Source of the DNA: Niveispirillum lacus
Lineage (GTDB): Bacteria > Pseudomonadota > Alphaproteobacteria > Azospirillales > Azospirillaceae
Direction of reading: 5' to 3'
Length of the DNA stretch: 64,000 nucleotides
NCBI RefSeq assembly: GCF_002251795.1
Contig: NZ_NOXU01000031.1
Coordinates: forward strand, 682,001-746,000
Part shown: positions 1-8,300 of the stretch, piece after piece
How positions within the stretch are numbered: position 1 is the stretch's first letter
How the letters are laid out: every line of letters begins with the position of its first letter
The notes under the pieces: model-generated
Seen by the model: the letters and a program-made list of their open reading frames with translations, nothing else
Databases searched by the model: none
Told to the model about the DNA's origin: nothing
Position numbers and translations under genes: made by a program

Positions 1-235
1 CCTTGTTGAACCCGGTGATCAACTGCCCGCCATTGCGCCCAGACGCCCCCCAGCCCACAGACTCGGCCTCCAGAATGGTGACCGACATCCCCTTGTCCGC
101 CAGCTCAATGGCCGTGACAAGGCCCGTATAGCCACCACCGACGATGCAGACATCGGTCGTGACATCCCCCACCAGCGGCGGGCGGGCGGGGGCAGGGTGG
201 GCCGTGGCGGCGTACCAGGAGGGGGCGTGGGGCAT
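1..235 (-). CDS. FAD-dependent oxidoreductase, PuuB/DadA-like (N-terminal part, cut by window edge)
   Basis: Only the first 78 or so residues are in the window; the gene runs off the left edge. The visible N-terminus has the opening of D-amino-acid-oxidase-fold enzymes: a Tyr-Tyr-like lead (SWYAATA), then the FAD-binding dinucleotide motif DVCIVGGGYTGL at about residues 28-39, the acidic end of the second strand (ILEAE), and the GASGRNGGQ loop that contacts the flavin. This order closely matches gamma-glutamylputrescine oxidase (PuuB) and related amine oxidases, which deaminate amines with FAD in the cytoplasm. The exact substrate cannot be fixed from the N-terminus. The ATG start (complement of 233-235) is the first in frame. 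Identity as a DAO-family oxidoreductase is firm; the PuuB assignment is inference. Confidence 0.85.
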   Translation of the reverse strand, partial: MPHAPSWYAATAHPAPARPPLVGDVTTDVCIVGGGYTGLVTAIELADKGMSVTILEAESVGWGASGRNGGQLITGFNK

Positions 236-415
236 TGTCAATCGCGCGCAATGTGAAGGCAATGACCCTTGAAAGGGTAACAGGTTCATTATGTCTAGCA
301 AAGAGTTTAGGGGATATTCGGCTGCGACGATGAAAAACCTTATAGTAAGTTATCTTTATTAATAAAACTTACAAATACTGTTTCTGACTAAATATTGTCA
401 AAGTAAGCTCATTTG

Positions 416-1174
416 TTATGTGAAATTCAATCTAATAACACCGACCAAAAGCCATTGCTCTGGACGACGTGAGTGCGTTCCCATCGCAAAAGCCATTCCA
501 TTTCTCGGGTATTCTTCCCCGAATGTGACTTCCATACTTCTTAGTGCCTCCTGTTCCCCTTTGTCATGTCTTCTGCGATAAAAAGTAGCGGCTGTCTCCC
601 AGTCGTCACAAGTGGCTTTGTGTGATTTTCCGTCAGAATCTTTCCAGTCAAAATGAAAAGCGAATGGGCACGGTTCCAATGCCTCTAAGTCAGGATCCAG
701 GAGGGATTTTTGCCTAGCCGCTTCCTGATATGCGATGCGTTCTCTTTCAATTTGAGTAACACTCTTTCTTTTATAAAAGAACTTTACAGTTTCTGGTCTA
801 ATTAACGCTAACGTCATGCCGTGGCTGGCAGCTTGGTCCGTGGAGTTCATTATTATGCGGTTTAGGAAAATAGCTCGATCCCGCTCAGGCATGATTTCAC
901 ATGATTTGATCGTATCCTCCTGAACCCTTCTACTTTCCTTGCGTCGATCGTCAGGGCCGGGTGCAATCCAATCATATTCGATCCACTGCCATCTTCTGAA
1001 ACCCTCTTGGAGACGGCGAAAGTGTATAGGGTACTGACGACGCCATTCTCCTTGTAGCGTCACACCTGCACAACAAACCGTCTCTCCATGTTTCTGGCCA
1101 ACATGGGGTAGAGCCTTTACTAATATGACAACTCTTTCACGCCCGCTTTTCTGAAATCCATGTACTATGGACAT
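416..1174 (-). CDS. uncharacterised 252-residue protein coupled to DUF488 gene, possible dual OB-like domain
   Basis: I do not recognise a characterised function. The N-terminal segment, about residues 15-55, reads VVILVKALP, then GETVCCAG, then GEWRRQYP. That pattern of a short strand, a Cys-Ala-Gly turn and an aromatic/Arg strand resembles small beta-barrel (dual OB-like) domains predicted to bind nucleic acid; this is a weak inference. The middle is rich in charged helices, and the C-terminus carries HSRRPEQWLLVGVIRL. The gene begins inside the 3' end of the DUF488 gene (38-base overlap, different frame), so the two are very likely translated together. A GTG at residue 15 is an alternative start. 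Base composition is clearly more AT-rich than the surrounding core genes, which suggests acquisition by transfer. Confidence 0.7.
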   Translation of the reverse strand: MSIVHGFQKSGRERVVILVKALPHVGQKHGETVCCAGVTLQGEWRRQYPIHFRRLQEGFRRWQWIEYDWIAPGPDDRRKESRRVQEDTIKSCEIMPERDRAIFLNRIIMNSTDQAASHGMTLALIRPETVKFFYKRKSVTQIERERIAYQEAARQKSLLDPDLEALEPCPFAFHFDWKDSDGKSHKATCDDWETAATFYRRRHDKGEQEALRSMEVTFGEEYPRNGMAFAMGTHSRRPEQWLLVGVIRLNFT

Positions 1175-1646
1175 TCCTTACCTGCCTGCTAAGGCCGTGT
1201 CTGACGCCTAAGTGGAAAATCGGCACGGTAATCTTATCAGAAATAGCTTCAGCGACAATGCTTCTATGGCATTCAGAGTGACTGCGCTCGTAGCACAGCA
1301 AACAAGCACCGCCTTTCTCAACGTGCTGAACTGCAAGCGATAAATCTCTCTGGGCTGCCACTGATTTCATATGTTCATTAAAAATATCTTTAAATTTTTT
1401 ATAGTCACCGGCTCGCGCAGCTTCACGGCCTGCCTTTGGGTCACCTAATCCACGAAGATGAATGTACTCTATGCCTGCGTCAGCTAATGCCTCGGAAAGG
1501 GCCTTTTTTGCGAATCCCTTTCTTCGCGATATGGGAAGTTCTCTAATGTCTATAATGCGCTCCACCGAGGCGGTTTTGAGCGTGGCAATGAAATCCGCTA
1601 TGTCAGCGGATTCATATCCTATCGTCGCTAGTCTGATTTTATCCAT
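1137..1646 (-). CDS. DUF488 family protein
   Basis: This is a DUF488-family protein of 169 residues. The hallmarks are visible: the N-terminal strand RLATIGYES (residues 5-13), the IIDIRELPISRRKGF segment (31-45) and the C-terminal LLCYERSHSECHR motif (116-128), whose Cys118, Glu120, Cys126, His127 and Arg128 are the conserved cluster of the family. The biochemical role of DUF488 is not settled; members often sit in accessory and defence-like gene pairs. I placed the start at the ATG of MDKIRL. A longer version starting at 1703 adds about 19 residues that do not look like the family. It is the first gene of an AT-rich two-gene unit and overlaps the next gene by 38 bases. Confidence 0.8.
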   Translation of the reverse strand: MDKIRLATIGYESADIADFIATLKTASVERIIDIRELPISRRKGFAKKALSEALADAGIEYIHLRGLGDPKAGREAARAGDYKKFKDIFNEHMKSVAAQRDLSLAVQHVEKGGACLLCYERSHSECHRSIVAEAISDKITVPIFHLGVRHGLSRQVRNVHSTWISEKRA

Positions 1647-1944
1647 CATCATTCTGAGAGTTTTGAATGAATCGGTGTCGTCTGTCAATCTACATAAAGT
1701 CATTCATGAGTTGATATTTCTTGCTAAGATGTGCATGAGTAGAAGGATTTTGTCAAAATGGAATTGATAGGTGCTAACCGGCCTCGCTACTTTGTTTATC
1801 AGGTGGTAGCCGCAGTGTTAAAGTACTTCAAAATAGACAGCGGCGAAGCCAGTAGTTCGCCGTGGAATTCAGCATTGGGTAACCAAAATCTTCATATGTT
1901 CAACAACTCATTGATTGTCACTTCGTCCTCCCCCTCCCCCCACC

Positions 1945-2253
1945 TCACGCCCTATCCCGTTCATGCTCCATATAAGCCCGCAGCACCCCGTTCATCCGCG
2001 TCAGATAGCCGCCGCCCTTCGACTTGAAGAACTCCAGCACATCGGCATCCACGCGCAGCGACACGGCAACCTTGTTCCTTGGCTCCACGCGGCGGGCGGC
2101 GTCGAACCATGTCGCGTCGGCCAGGGGGGCGGCGTCGGGGTCTTCGGCGACGGCGCGGGCGATGGCGGCGTCATCCATGTCGCGCAGCGCCGACAGGTCA
2201 GGTAAGGTCCGGTTCGGGTCCGGCAACCGCCGCGTAATAGGCTTTTCGTTCAT
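1945..2253 (-). CDS. brnA: BrnA antitoxin (type II toxin-antitoxin)
   Basis: A 102-residue antitoxin of the BrnA family. The C-terminal third reads NKVAVSLRVDADVLEFFKSKGGGYLTRMNGVLRAYM in effect: a short ribbon strand followed by two helices, the DNA-binding ribbon-helix-helix fold that dimerises, neutralises BrnT and represses the operon. The N-terminal half is an acidic, Asp/Ala-rich linker with DAAIARAVAEDPDAAPL typical of BrnA. It follows the toxin gene and overlaps it by 56 bases, the unusual toxin-first order that is normal for brnTA. Regulation is probably autorepression at the upstream promoter (2598-2628), which carries palindromic sequence. Family assignment is confident; activity is inferred. 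Confidence 0.88.
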   Translation of the reverse strand: MNEKPITRRLPDPNRTLPDLSALRDMDDAAIARAVAEDPDAAPLADATWFDAARRVEPRNKVAVSLRVDADVLEFFKSKGGGYLTRMNGVLRAYMEHERDRA

Positions 2254-2497
2254 CCTCGTTGGCCTTTCTTGCCGAAATCAGGCGAATGGCGTCACCGCGC
2301 GGGGTCCAGACGACCGCCAGGACCAAATCCGCCACCACGCCATAGGTCACGAACCGTTCCTCGCCATAATCCTGCCGCCGGTCGGGGCGGTCGAATGTCG
2401 GCTGGTCCCAGATATACAGCGCCCATGCGAAATCAACCTTGTGCTTGGCGATGTTCGCGGCGCGTTTGTTCTCGTCCCACTCGAACGCTGGCGGCAT
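2198..2497 (-). CDS. brnT: BrnT ribonuclease toxin (type II toxin-antitoxin)
   Basis: A 99-residue BrnT toxin, a RelE-like small ribonuclease that arrests translation until bound by BrnA. The family signature is intact: FEWDENKRAANIAKHKVDF at residues 5-23, the DRRQDYGEERFVTYGVV strand region, and the terminal IRLISARKANEDERKAYY motif with its catalytic and structural Arg/Lys residues. There is no truncation or missing motif, so the toxin could be active. It lies first in the operon, immediately downstream of a clear promoter in the recG-brnT gap, and overlaps brnA. Such pairs usually serve stress response or stabilisation of the local DNA. Confidence 0.9.
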   Translation of the reverse strand: MPPAFEWDENKRAANIAKHKVDFAWALYIWDQPTFDRPDRRQDYGEERFVTYGVVADLVLAVVWTPRGDAIRLISARKANEDERKAYYAAVAGPEPDLT

Positions 2498-2597
2498 GGT
2501 GCTGGCTCCGGATCAACCGGACCAGAATGCCGCTATTCGTATGGGTGGTAAATCAGGGACAGAAAACTATCTAAGTGTTTAGCCAGTGCCTCGGTTA

Positions 2598-2628
2598 TGT
2601 ATATACAATCGAATACACAAACCGTCAA
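2598..2628 (-). promoter_or_regulatory. brnTA promoter with palindromic operator candidate
   Basis: On the minus strand a -35 box TTGACG (2628-2623), a 17-base spacer and a -10 box TATATA (2605-2600) form a near-consensus sigma-70 promoter facing brnT. The -10 lies within a perfect 10-base palindrome TGTATATACA (2598-2607), and TGTAT/ATACA half-sites recur 10 bases apart (2598-2617). That is a plausible BrnA operator, since BrnA autorepresses its promoter. The predicted start near 2593 leaves about a 95-base leader. Confidence 0.6.
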
Positions 2629-2642
2629 GAGCCACACAACCC

Positions 2643-4745
2643 TTACCCCGACCGCAGATACTTCACCGCCGCGTCCCGCTCAAACAAATACAGCAGCGTC
2701 CGTAACGCTTTGCCCCGTTCCGTCTCCAACTCCGGATCGCGGGTGATGATCAGCTTCGCATCATCGCGCGCCACGGCCAGCAGTTCGCCATGCACCGCGA
2801 TATCGGCCAGCCGGAATTCGGGGATGCCGGATTGTTTCGTGCCCAGCATTTCGCCGGCACCGCGCAGTTCCAGGTCTTTTTCGGCGATGATGAAGCCGTC
2901 TTCGGTGTCTTTCATCACCTGTAGCCGCTGTCGCGCCACCTCGCCCAATGGTTGGTAATAGAGCAGCAGGCAGGTGCTGGCCCCGGTGCCGCGCCCGACG
3001 CGGCCACGGAGTTGGTGGAGTTGGGCGAGGCCGAAACGTTCGGCATGTTCGATGACCATGATGGTGGCTTCGGGCACGTTTACGCCCACCTCGATCACCG
3101 TGGTGGCGACCAGGACGTCCAGGCGGCCTTCGGCGAAATCGGCCATGACCTTGTCCTTGTCCGGCCCCTTCATCTTGCCATGGATCAGGCCCACGCGGTC
3201 GCCCAGCCGTTCCACCAGGGTGGCGTGGCGGTGGGTGGCGGCGGCCAGATCGACCTGTTCGCTTTCTTCCACCAACGGGCACACCCAATAGATGCGCTGG
3301 CCCGACGCGATGGCGCGGGAAAGGCCGCCCGCCACCTCCTCCAACCGGTCGGCATGCATGACCACCGTTTTCACCGGCTGCCGACCCGGTGGTTTTTCAT
3401 CCAGGCGCGACACATCCATGTCGCCATAGACGGTCAGGGTCAGGGTGCGGGGGATGGGGGTGGCGGTCATCACCAGCGTGTCGACCCCGCGTCCCTTGGC
3501 CGCCAGTTGCAGGCGCTGGTGCACGCCGAACTTATGCTGTTCATCAATCACGGCGATGGCCAGATCGGCGAACATCACCTCTTCCTGGAACAGAGCGTGG
3601 GTCCCGACCAGAATGTCGATCTCCCCCGCCGCCAGCCGCTCCAGCAAGGCGGCCCGCGCCTTGCCCTTGTCCCGCCCCGTCAGGACGGCCATGCGCACGC
3701 CCGCCGCTTGGCAGAGCGGGGCCAGGGTTTCGGCATGTTGGCGGGCCAGGATTTCGGTGGGGGCCATCAGCGCTGCCTGTGCCCCGGTTTCGACGGCGTT
3801 CAGCATGCACATCAGGGCCACGATGGTCTTGCCGCTGCCCACATCGCCCTGCAACAGGCGCAGCATGCGCGACGGCTCCGCCATGTCGGCGTAAATCTCC
3901 GCGAGCGACCGTTCCTGCGCGCCCGTCAGGCGGTAGGGCAGGGCGGCTGCGACGGCGGCACGCATGCGTCCATCGCCCTGGGTCACCCGGCCCGACAATT
4001 TGCGCTGCTGGGCCCGGACCAGGACCAGCGCCAATTGGTTGGCGAGCAGTTCATCAAAGGCCAGACGTTGGCGCACGGGGCCCAGCGGGTTGATATCCGC
4101 CTCATCCACCGGATGGTGCAGGCGGGTCAAGGCGCTGTGCCAATCCGGCCAGTCCCGCGCCCGCAGCCAGGCCGCATCCTGCCATTCGGGCAACTGCGGC
4201 GCACGGGTCAATGCCGCCTGGATGGCGGTGCGCAGCGGCTTGGGGTTCAACCCGCCCGTCAGGGGATAGGTTGGCTCCGTCGCTGAGGGTGGTGCCCCTT
4301 CATCGGCGGGGGCGGCATGGTCGGGATGGGCGATCTGCAAATGGTTATTGTAATATTCCGCCTTGCCGGAGACGGTGATCTTGCTGCCCACGGGCAGCTT
4401 CTTTTCCAGCCAGTCGCCCTTGATATGGAAATAGACCAGATCCATCGACCCCGTATGGTCGGTACAGCGGATGCGGTAGGGGCGGCTGGGGGTTAGCGAT
4501 GGCATATGCCCATCCACCCGGACCGTCAGCACCACATGCCGCCCGTCCGGCGCCTCGGCAATGCTGGGCACCTGGATACGGTCCACCACGCCCACGGGCT
4601 TGTGCCACAGCAGGTCCACCACATGCGGGCCGGCCAGCTTTTCCGCCAGCTTGCCAAGGCGCGGGCCCAGGCCGGGCAGGCTGGTCACGGGGGCGAACAG
4701 GGGAAACAGGATGGCAGGGCGCAAGGGCTTGACCCTATCTGACAC
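2643..4745 (-). CDS. recG: ATP-dependent DNA helicase RecG
   Basis: RecG is the branch-migration helicase that regresses stalled replication forks and processes Holliday junctions. The 700-residue length matches the family. The N-terminal wedge/OB domain covers about residues 20-150 (SLPGLGPRLGKLAEKL and GSKITVSGKAEYY are recognisable). The helicase core follows, with Walker A GDVGSGKT at 300-307, Walker B in the DEQH form at 401-404, motif III TATPIPRTL, and the C-terminal motifs ATTVIEVGVNVPEA and QLRGRVGRG. The C-terminal RecG wedge-contact helices end at YLRSG. It is divergent from sdhE across a 74-base gap, an arrangement common in alphaproteobacteria. No anomalies. Confidence 0.97.
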   Translation of the reverse strand: MSDRVKPLRPAILFPLFAPVTSLPGLGPRLGKLAEKLAGPHVVDLLWHKPVGVVDRIQVPSIAEAPDGRHVVLTVRVDGHMPSLTPSRPYRIRCTDHTGSMDLVYFHIKGDWLEKKLPVGSKITVSGKAEYYNNHLQIAHPDHAAPADEGAPPSATEPTYPLTGGLNPKPLRTAIQAALTRAPQLPEWQDAAWLRARDWPDWHSALTRLHHPVDEADINPLGPVRQRLAFDELLANQLALVLVRAQQRKLSGRVTQGDGRMRAAVAAALPYRLTGAQERSLAEIYADMAEPSRMLRLLQGDVGSGKTIVALMCMLNAVETGAQAALMAPTEILARQHAETLAPLCQAAGVRMAVLTGRDKGKARAALLERLAAGEIDILVGTHALFQEEVMFADLAIAVIDEQHKFGVHQRLQLAAKGRGVDTLVMTATPIPRTLTLTVYGDMDVSRLDEKPPGRQPVKTVVMHADRLEEVAGGLSRAIASGQRIYWVCPLVEESEQVDLAAATHRHATLVERLGDRVGLIHGKMKGPDKDKVMADFAEGRLDVLVATTVIEVGVNVPEATIMVIEHAERFGLAQLHQLRGRVGRGTGASTCLLLYYQPLGEVARQRLQVMKDTEDGFIIAEKDLELRGAGEMLGTKQSGIPEFRLADIAVHGELLAVARDDAKLIITRDPELETERGKALRTLLYLFERDAAVKYLRSG

Positions 4746-4819
4746 GAACGGGGCAGGGGACGGCTGACAGCCGGTCCACCACGTTCTATATCAAAGCCCA
4801 GCTTCAAACCGGAACCAAG

Positions 4820-5095
4820 ATGATGATCGATCTTCCCGACGCCGACCTGTCCCCCCGCCGCAAGCGCCTGATCTTCCGCAGCGACCATCGCGGGACCAAG
4901 GAGATGGACCTGCTGTTGGGCAGCTTTGCGCGCAAACATATCGCGACGATGGACGAAGCGATGGTCGACCGGTTCGAGGTGCTGTTGGAAATGTCAGACC
5001 CCGATCTCTATCACTGGATCACGGGCCAGGAACCCACCCCGCCCGAATGGGATGACGCGCTGATGGACATGCTGAAGGCGCATCGGTATCGGTGA
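4820..5095 (+). CDS. sdhE: FAD assembly factor SdhE (succinate dehydrogenase assembly factor 2)
   Basis: A 91-residue SdhE/Sdh5 protein (formerly DUF339), the chaperone needed for covalent attachment of FAD to the succinate dehydrogenase flavoprotein. The signature RRKRLIFRSDHRGTKEMDLLLG occupies about residues 13-34 and contains the conserved Arg-Gly patch that contacts the flavoprotein. The second half (LEMSDPDLYHWITGQEPTP) is also typical. It lies between divergent recG and the co-directional mfd, a conserved alphaproteobacterial neighbourhood. The start ATG is doubled (4820 and 4823); either could be used. A palindromic repeat follows the stop. Confidence 0.93.
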   Translation: MMIDLPDADLSPRRKRLIFRSDHRGTKEMDLLLGSFARKHIATMDEAMVDRFEVLLEMSDPDLYHWITGQEPTPPEWDDALMDMLKAHRYR

Positions 5096-5146
5096 GGCTG
5101 TTACGGTAACGAGTGGGCGATAGGGTTTAAGTCGTCTTTAACATGC

Positions 5147-5231
5147 TTTCCCCGCGAATGCGGGGAGCCAGGGGGCCACAGGCCCGACCGTTGGTCCCAT
5201 CGGCCCCTGGACCCCCGCTTTCGCGGGGGAG
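5147..5231. repeat. cloverleaf-type palindromic intergenic repeat
   Basis: Between sdhE and mfd lies a structured element built of three stems. The left small hairpin is CCCCGC-GAAT-GCGGGG (about 5150-5165). The right small hairpin is CCCCCGC-TTTC-GCGGGGG (about 5212-5229). A longer closing stem pairs CCAGGGGGCC (about 5168-5177) with GGCCCCTGG (about 5202-5210). The nested design, with opposite-sense copies of the same GC-rich arm, is that of REP/BIME-like repeats found in many alphaproteobacterial intergenic regions. It may also stop transcription downstream of sdhE. Only one copy is seen in this window. Confidence 0.6.
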
Positions 5232-5341
5232 GCACGTTTTGGCGATTGGAAGCATTGTGCCCTCTGTCGCCTGATCCCCTTTTGTTCCGGTACATCCTGC
5301 GCTATACCCGCCCTGTCGCGCCCAAGCCGAAGTCAGCCCCC

Positions 5342-8300
5342 ATGACCATGATTCCCACGCCCGATATCGCGCTCAACCTGGGCCATCCGCGCCGCCTGCT
5401 GCTGTCCGGCGCGCCGGACGGGCAGGATGCGCGCCTGCTGGCCGCCCTGGCCAAGCGCGGGGGATCGGCGGGGTTGCTGCATATCGCCAGCGATGATGCG
5501 CGCGCCGCACGGCTGGCCGATGTCGTATCGTTCTTCGCGCCGGATGTGGAGGTGCTGCATTTCCCGGCCTGGGACGTGCTGCCCTATGACCGCATCTCCC
5601 CCAATGGGGAAATCGTGGCCCAGCGCATCACCACCATGACCCGGCTGCTGCGCGCCAATGCGGGCAAGCCGTTCCTGGTGCTGACCACCGTCAACGCCGT
5701 GGTGCAGAAACTGCCGCCACGCCTTGCCTTCCGCAATGCCAGCTTTGCCGGCAAGGTGGGCGCCCGCATCAATGTGGCGGAGCTGCAGCGCTTCCTGTCG
5801 CAGAATGGCTATGTCCGGGCGCAGACAGTGCGCGAGCCGGGGGAATTCGCCATCCGGGGCGGTATCATCGACCTGTTCCCGCCCGGCAGTGGCGAGGCGC
5901 TGCGCCTGGACCTGTTTGGCGATGACCTGGACGGGGTGCGCAGCTTTGATCCCATGACCCAGTTGACCGTGGAAAAACGCGACGGGTTCCTGCTGACACC
6001 CATGTCGGAAGTGTTCCTGGACGAAATGTCGATCCAGCGCTTCCGTACTGGTTATCGGGAGCATTTCGGCGCGGTCATGGATGATGATCCGCTGTATGAG
6101 GCGGTCAGTGCAGCACGCAAACATGCGGGCATGGAACATTGGTTGCCCTTGTTCCACAGTTCCATGGAAACCCTGTTCGATTATCTGCCTTATGCGTCGG
6201 TGACGCTGGACCCTAATGTCGAACAGGCCCGCGACGAGCGGTTGGAGCAGATCCAGGATTTCTACAATGCCCGCCGGACCATGGTTGAGGCGGAGAAAAA
6301 ATCCGGCAATCCGGCCTATAAGCCCATACCGCCCTCGCTCCTGTTCCTGGATAGCGACACGTTCGACCGGCATCTGGCCGTGCGCGCCGTGGCGCAGCTT
6401 TCGCCCTTCGCTGCCATCGAAGGGGAAACGTCCAACACGGATATGGTCGATGGCGGCGGTCGCAAGGGCCGCGACTTCGCTGATGCGCGTGTCCAGTCCG
6501 GCGTCAATGTCTATGACGTGCTGCGCGAGCATATTGAGGCGCTGACCCGCGACGGTCGGATGGCGGTGATTGCCGGTTACACGACCGGTTCACGCGACCG
6601 TCTGCTGTCGGTGCTGAAGGAACATGGGCTGACGCGGCTGAAGGCTGTGGATACCTGGGCCGAGCTGGGCACCCTGGACAAGGGCACCACGGCGCTGGCC
6701 GTCCTGCCGCTGGACCATGGGTTCACGGCCCCCGGTCTGGCCGTGATCACCGAACAGGATATTCTGGGCGACCGCCTTGTCCGCGCCGGCTCCAAAAAGA
6801 AGCGCCGCAACGCCAACTTCATTGCCGAGGCGGCGTCCCTGAACCCGGGCGATTTCGTCGTGCATATCGACCATGGCATCGGCAAATATGACGGGCTGGA
6901 AACCCTGACCGTTGGCGGTGCCCCGCATGATTGCCTGCGTATCCTCTATGATGGCGGCGACAAGCTGTATGTGCCGGTAGAGAATATCGAGGTCCTGTCC
7001 CGTTATGGCAGCGAGGAGGCGGGTGCAACGCTGGACAAGTTGGGCGGGGCCGGCTGGCAGTCGCGCAAGGCCCGCGTCAAGCGCCGCTTGAAGGACATGG
7101 CCGACGCCCTGCTGCGCATCGCCGCCGAACGCGCGCTGCGCCAGGCCGATGCCGTGCCGATCCCGGATGGCGCCTGGGACGAATTCTGCGCCCGTTTCCC
7201 CTATGCCGAAACCGACGACCAGCTTCGTGCCATCGATGATGTGATCGAGGATATGGGCTCGGGCAAGCCGATGGATCGCCTGATCTGTGGCGATGTCGGT
7301 TTCGGAAAGACGGAAGTGGCCCTGCGCGCCGCCTTTCTGGCCGTGATGGCGGGCAAACAGGTGGCCGTGGTCGTGCCCACCACCCTGCTGGCACGCCAGC
7401 ATGCCCGCACGTTTGAGGCGCGGTTTGCGGGCCTGCCCGTCCGGATCGGGCAATTGTCGCGCATGGTGACGACCAAGGATACCAACCTGACCAAGCAGGG
7501 GGTGTCCGACGGCACCGTCGATATCGTCATCGGCACCCATGCCCTGCTGGGCAAAAACCTGGATTTCAAGCGCCTGGGCCTGGTCATCGTGGACGAGGAA
7601 CAGCATTTCGGCGTGAAGCAGAAGGAACGGCTGAAGGAATTGCGGGCCGATGTGCATGTGCTGACCCTGTCGGCCACGCCCATCCCGCGTACCCTGCAAC
7701 TGGCCTTGTCGGGCGTGCGCGAATTGTCGGTCATTGCCACGCCGCCTGTGGACCGGCTGGCCGTTCGTACCTTCGTCCTGCCCTTTGATCCCGTGGTGAT
7801 CCGCGAGGCCATCCTGCGCGAACATCACCGGGGTGGGCAGAGTTTCTATGTCTGTCCGCGCGTGGAGGATCTGGACAAGGTGCGGGTGCGGCTGGAAGAG
7901 CTGGTGCCCGAGGTGAAGCTGATCACCGCCCACGGCCAGATGGCGGCGACAGAGTTGGAGGACGTGATGACGGCCTTCGACGATGGCAAGTATGACGTGC
8001 TGCTGGCCACCAACATCATCGAAAGCGGCCTGGACATCCCGCGCGCCAACACCATGATCGTTCACCGCGCCGACCTGTTCGGTCTGGCCCAGCTCTATCA
8101 GATCCGGGGCCGCGTGGGCCGCTCCAAGGTGCGGGGTTATGCCTACCTGACCTATCAGCCCAAGACGGTGCTGTCGGCCACGGCGCAGCAGCGTCTGCAT
8201 GTGCTGGAGACGCTGGACAGCCTGGGGGCGGGTTTCCAACTGGCCAGCCACGACATGGACATCCGTGGTGCGGGTAATCTGCTGGGCGAGGAACAATCCG

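Noticed and set aside
2952-4286. Long open frame on the plus strand across the recG coding region
   Set aside because: It is antisense to a fully conserved recG, has no recognisable domain, and its residues are His/Gln/Gly-rich as expected from a reversed GC-rich frame.
5147-5231. Possible CRISPR-like unit because of the repeated GC-rich arms
   Set aside because: The arms are inverted, not direct, there are only two, and no spacers or cas genes are present.
6590-8296. Long minus-strand open frame inside mfd
   Set aside because: Antisense shadow of mfd; composition is His/Gln-rich with no domain, and mfd motifs cover the same bases on the plus strand.
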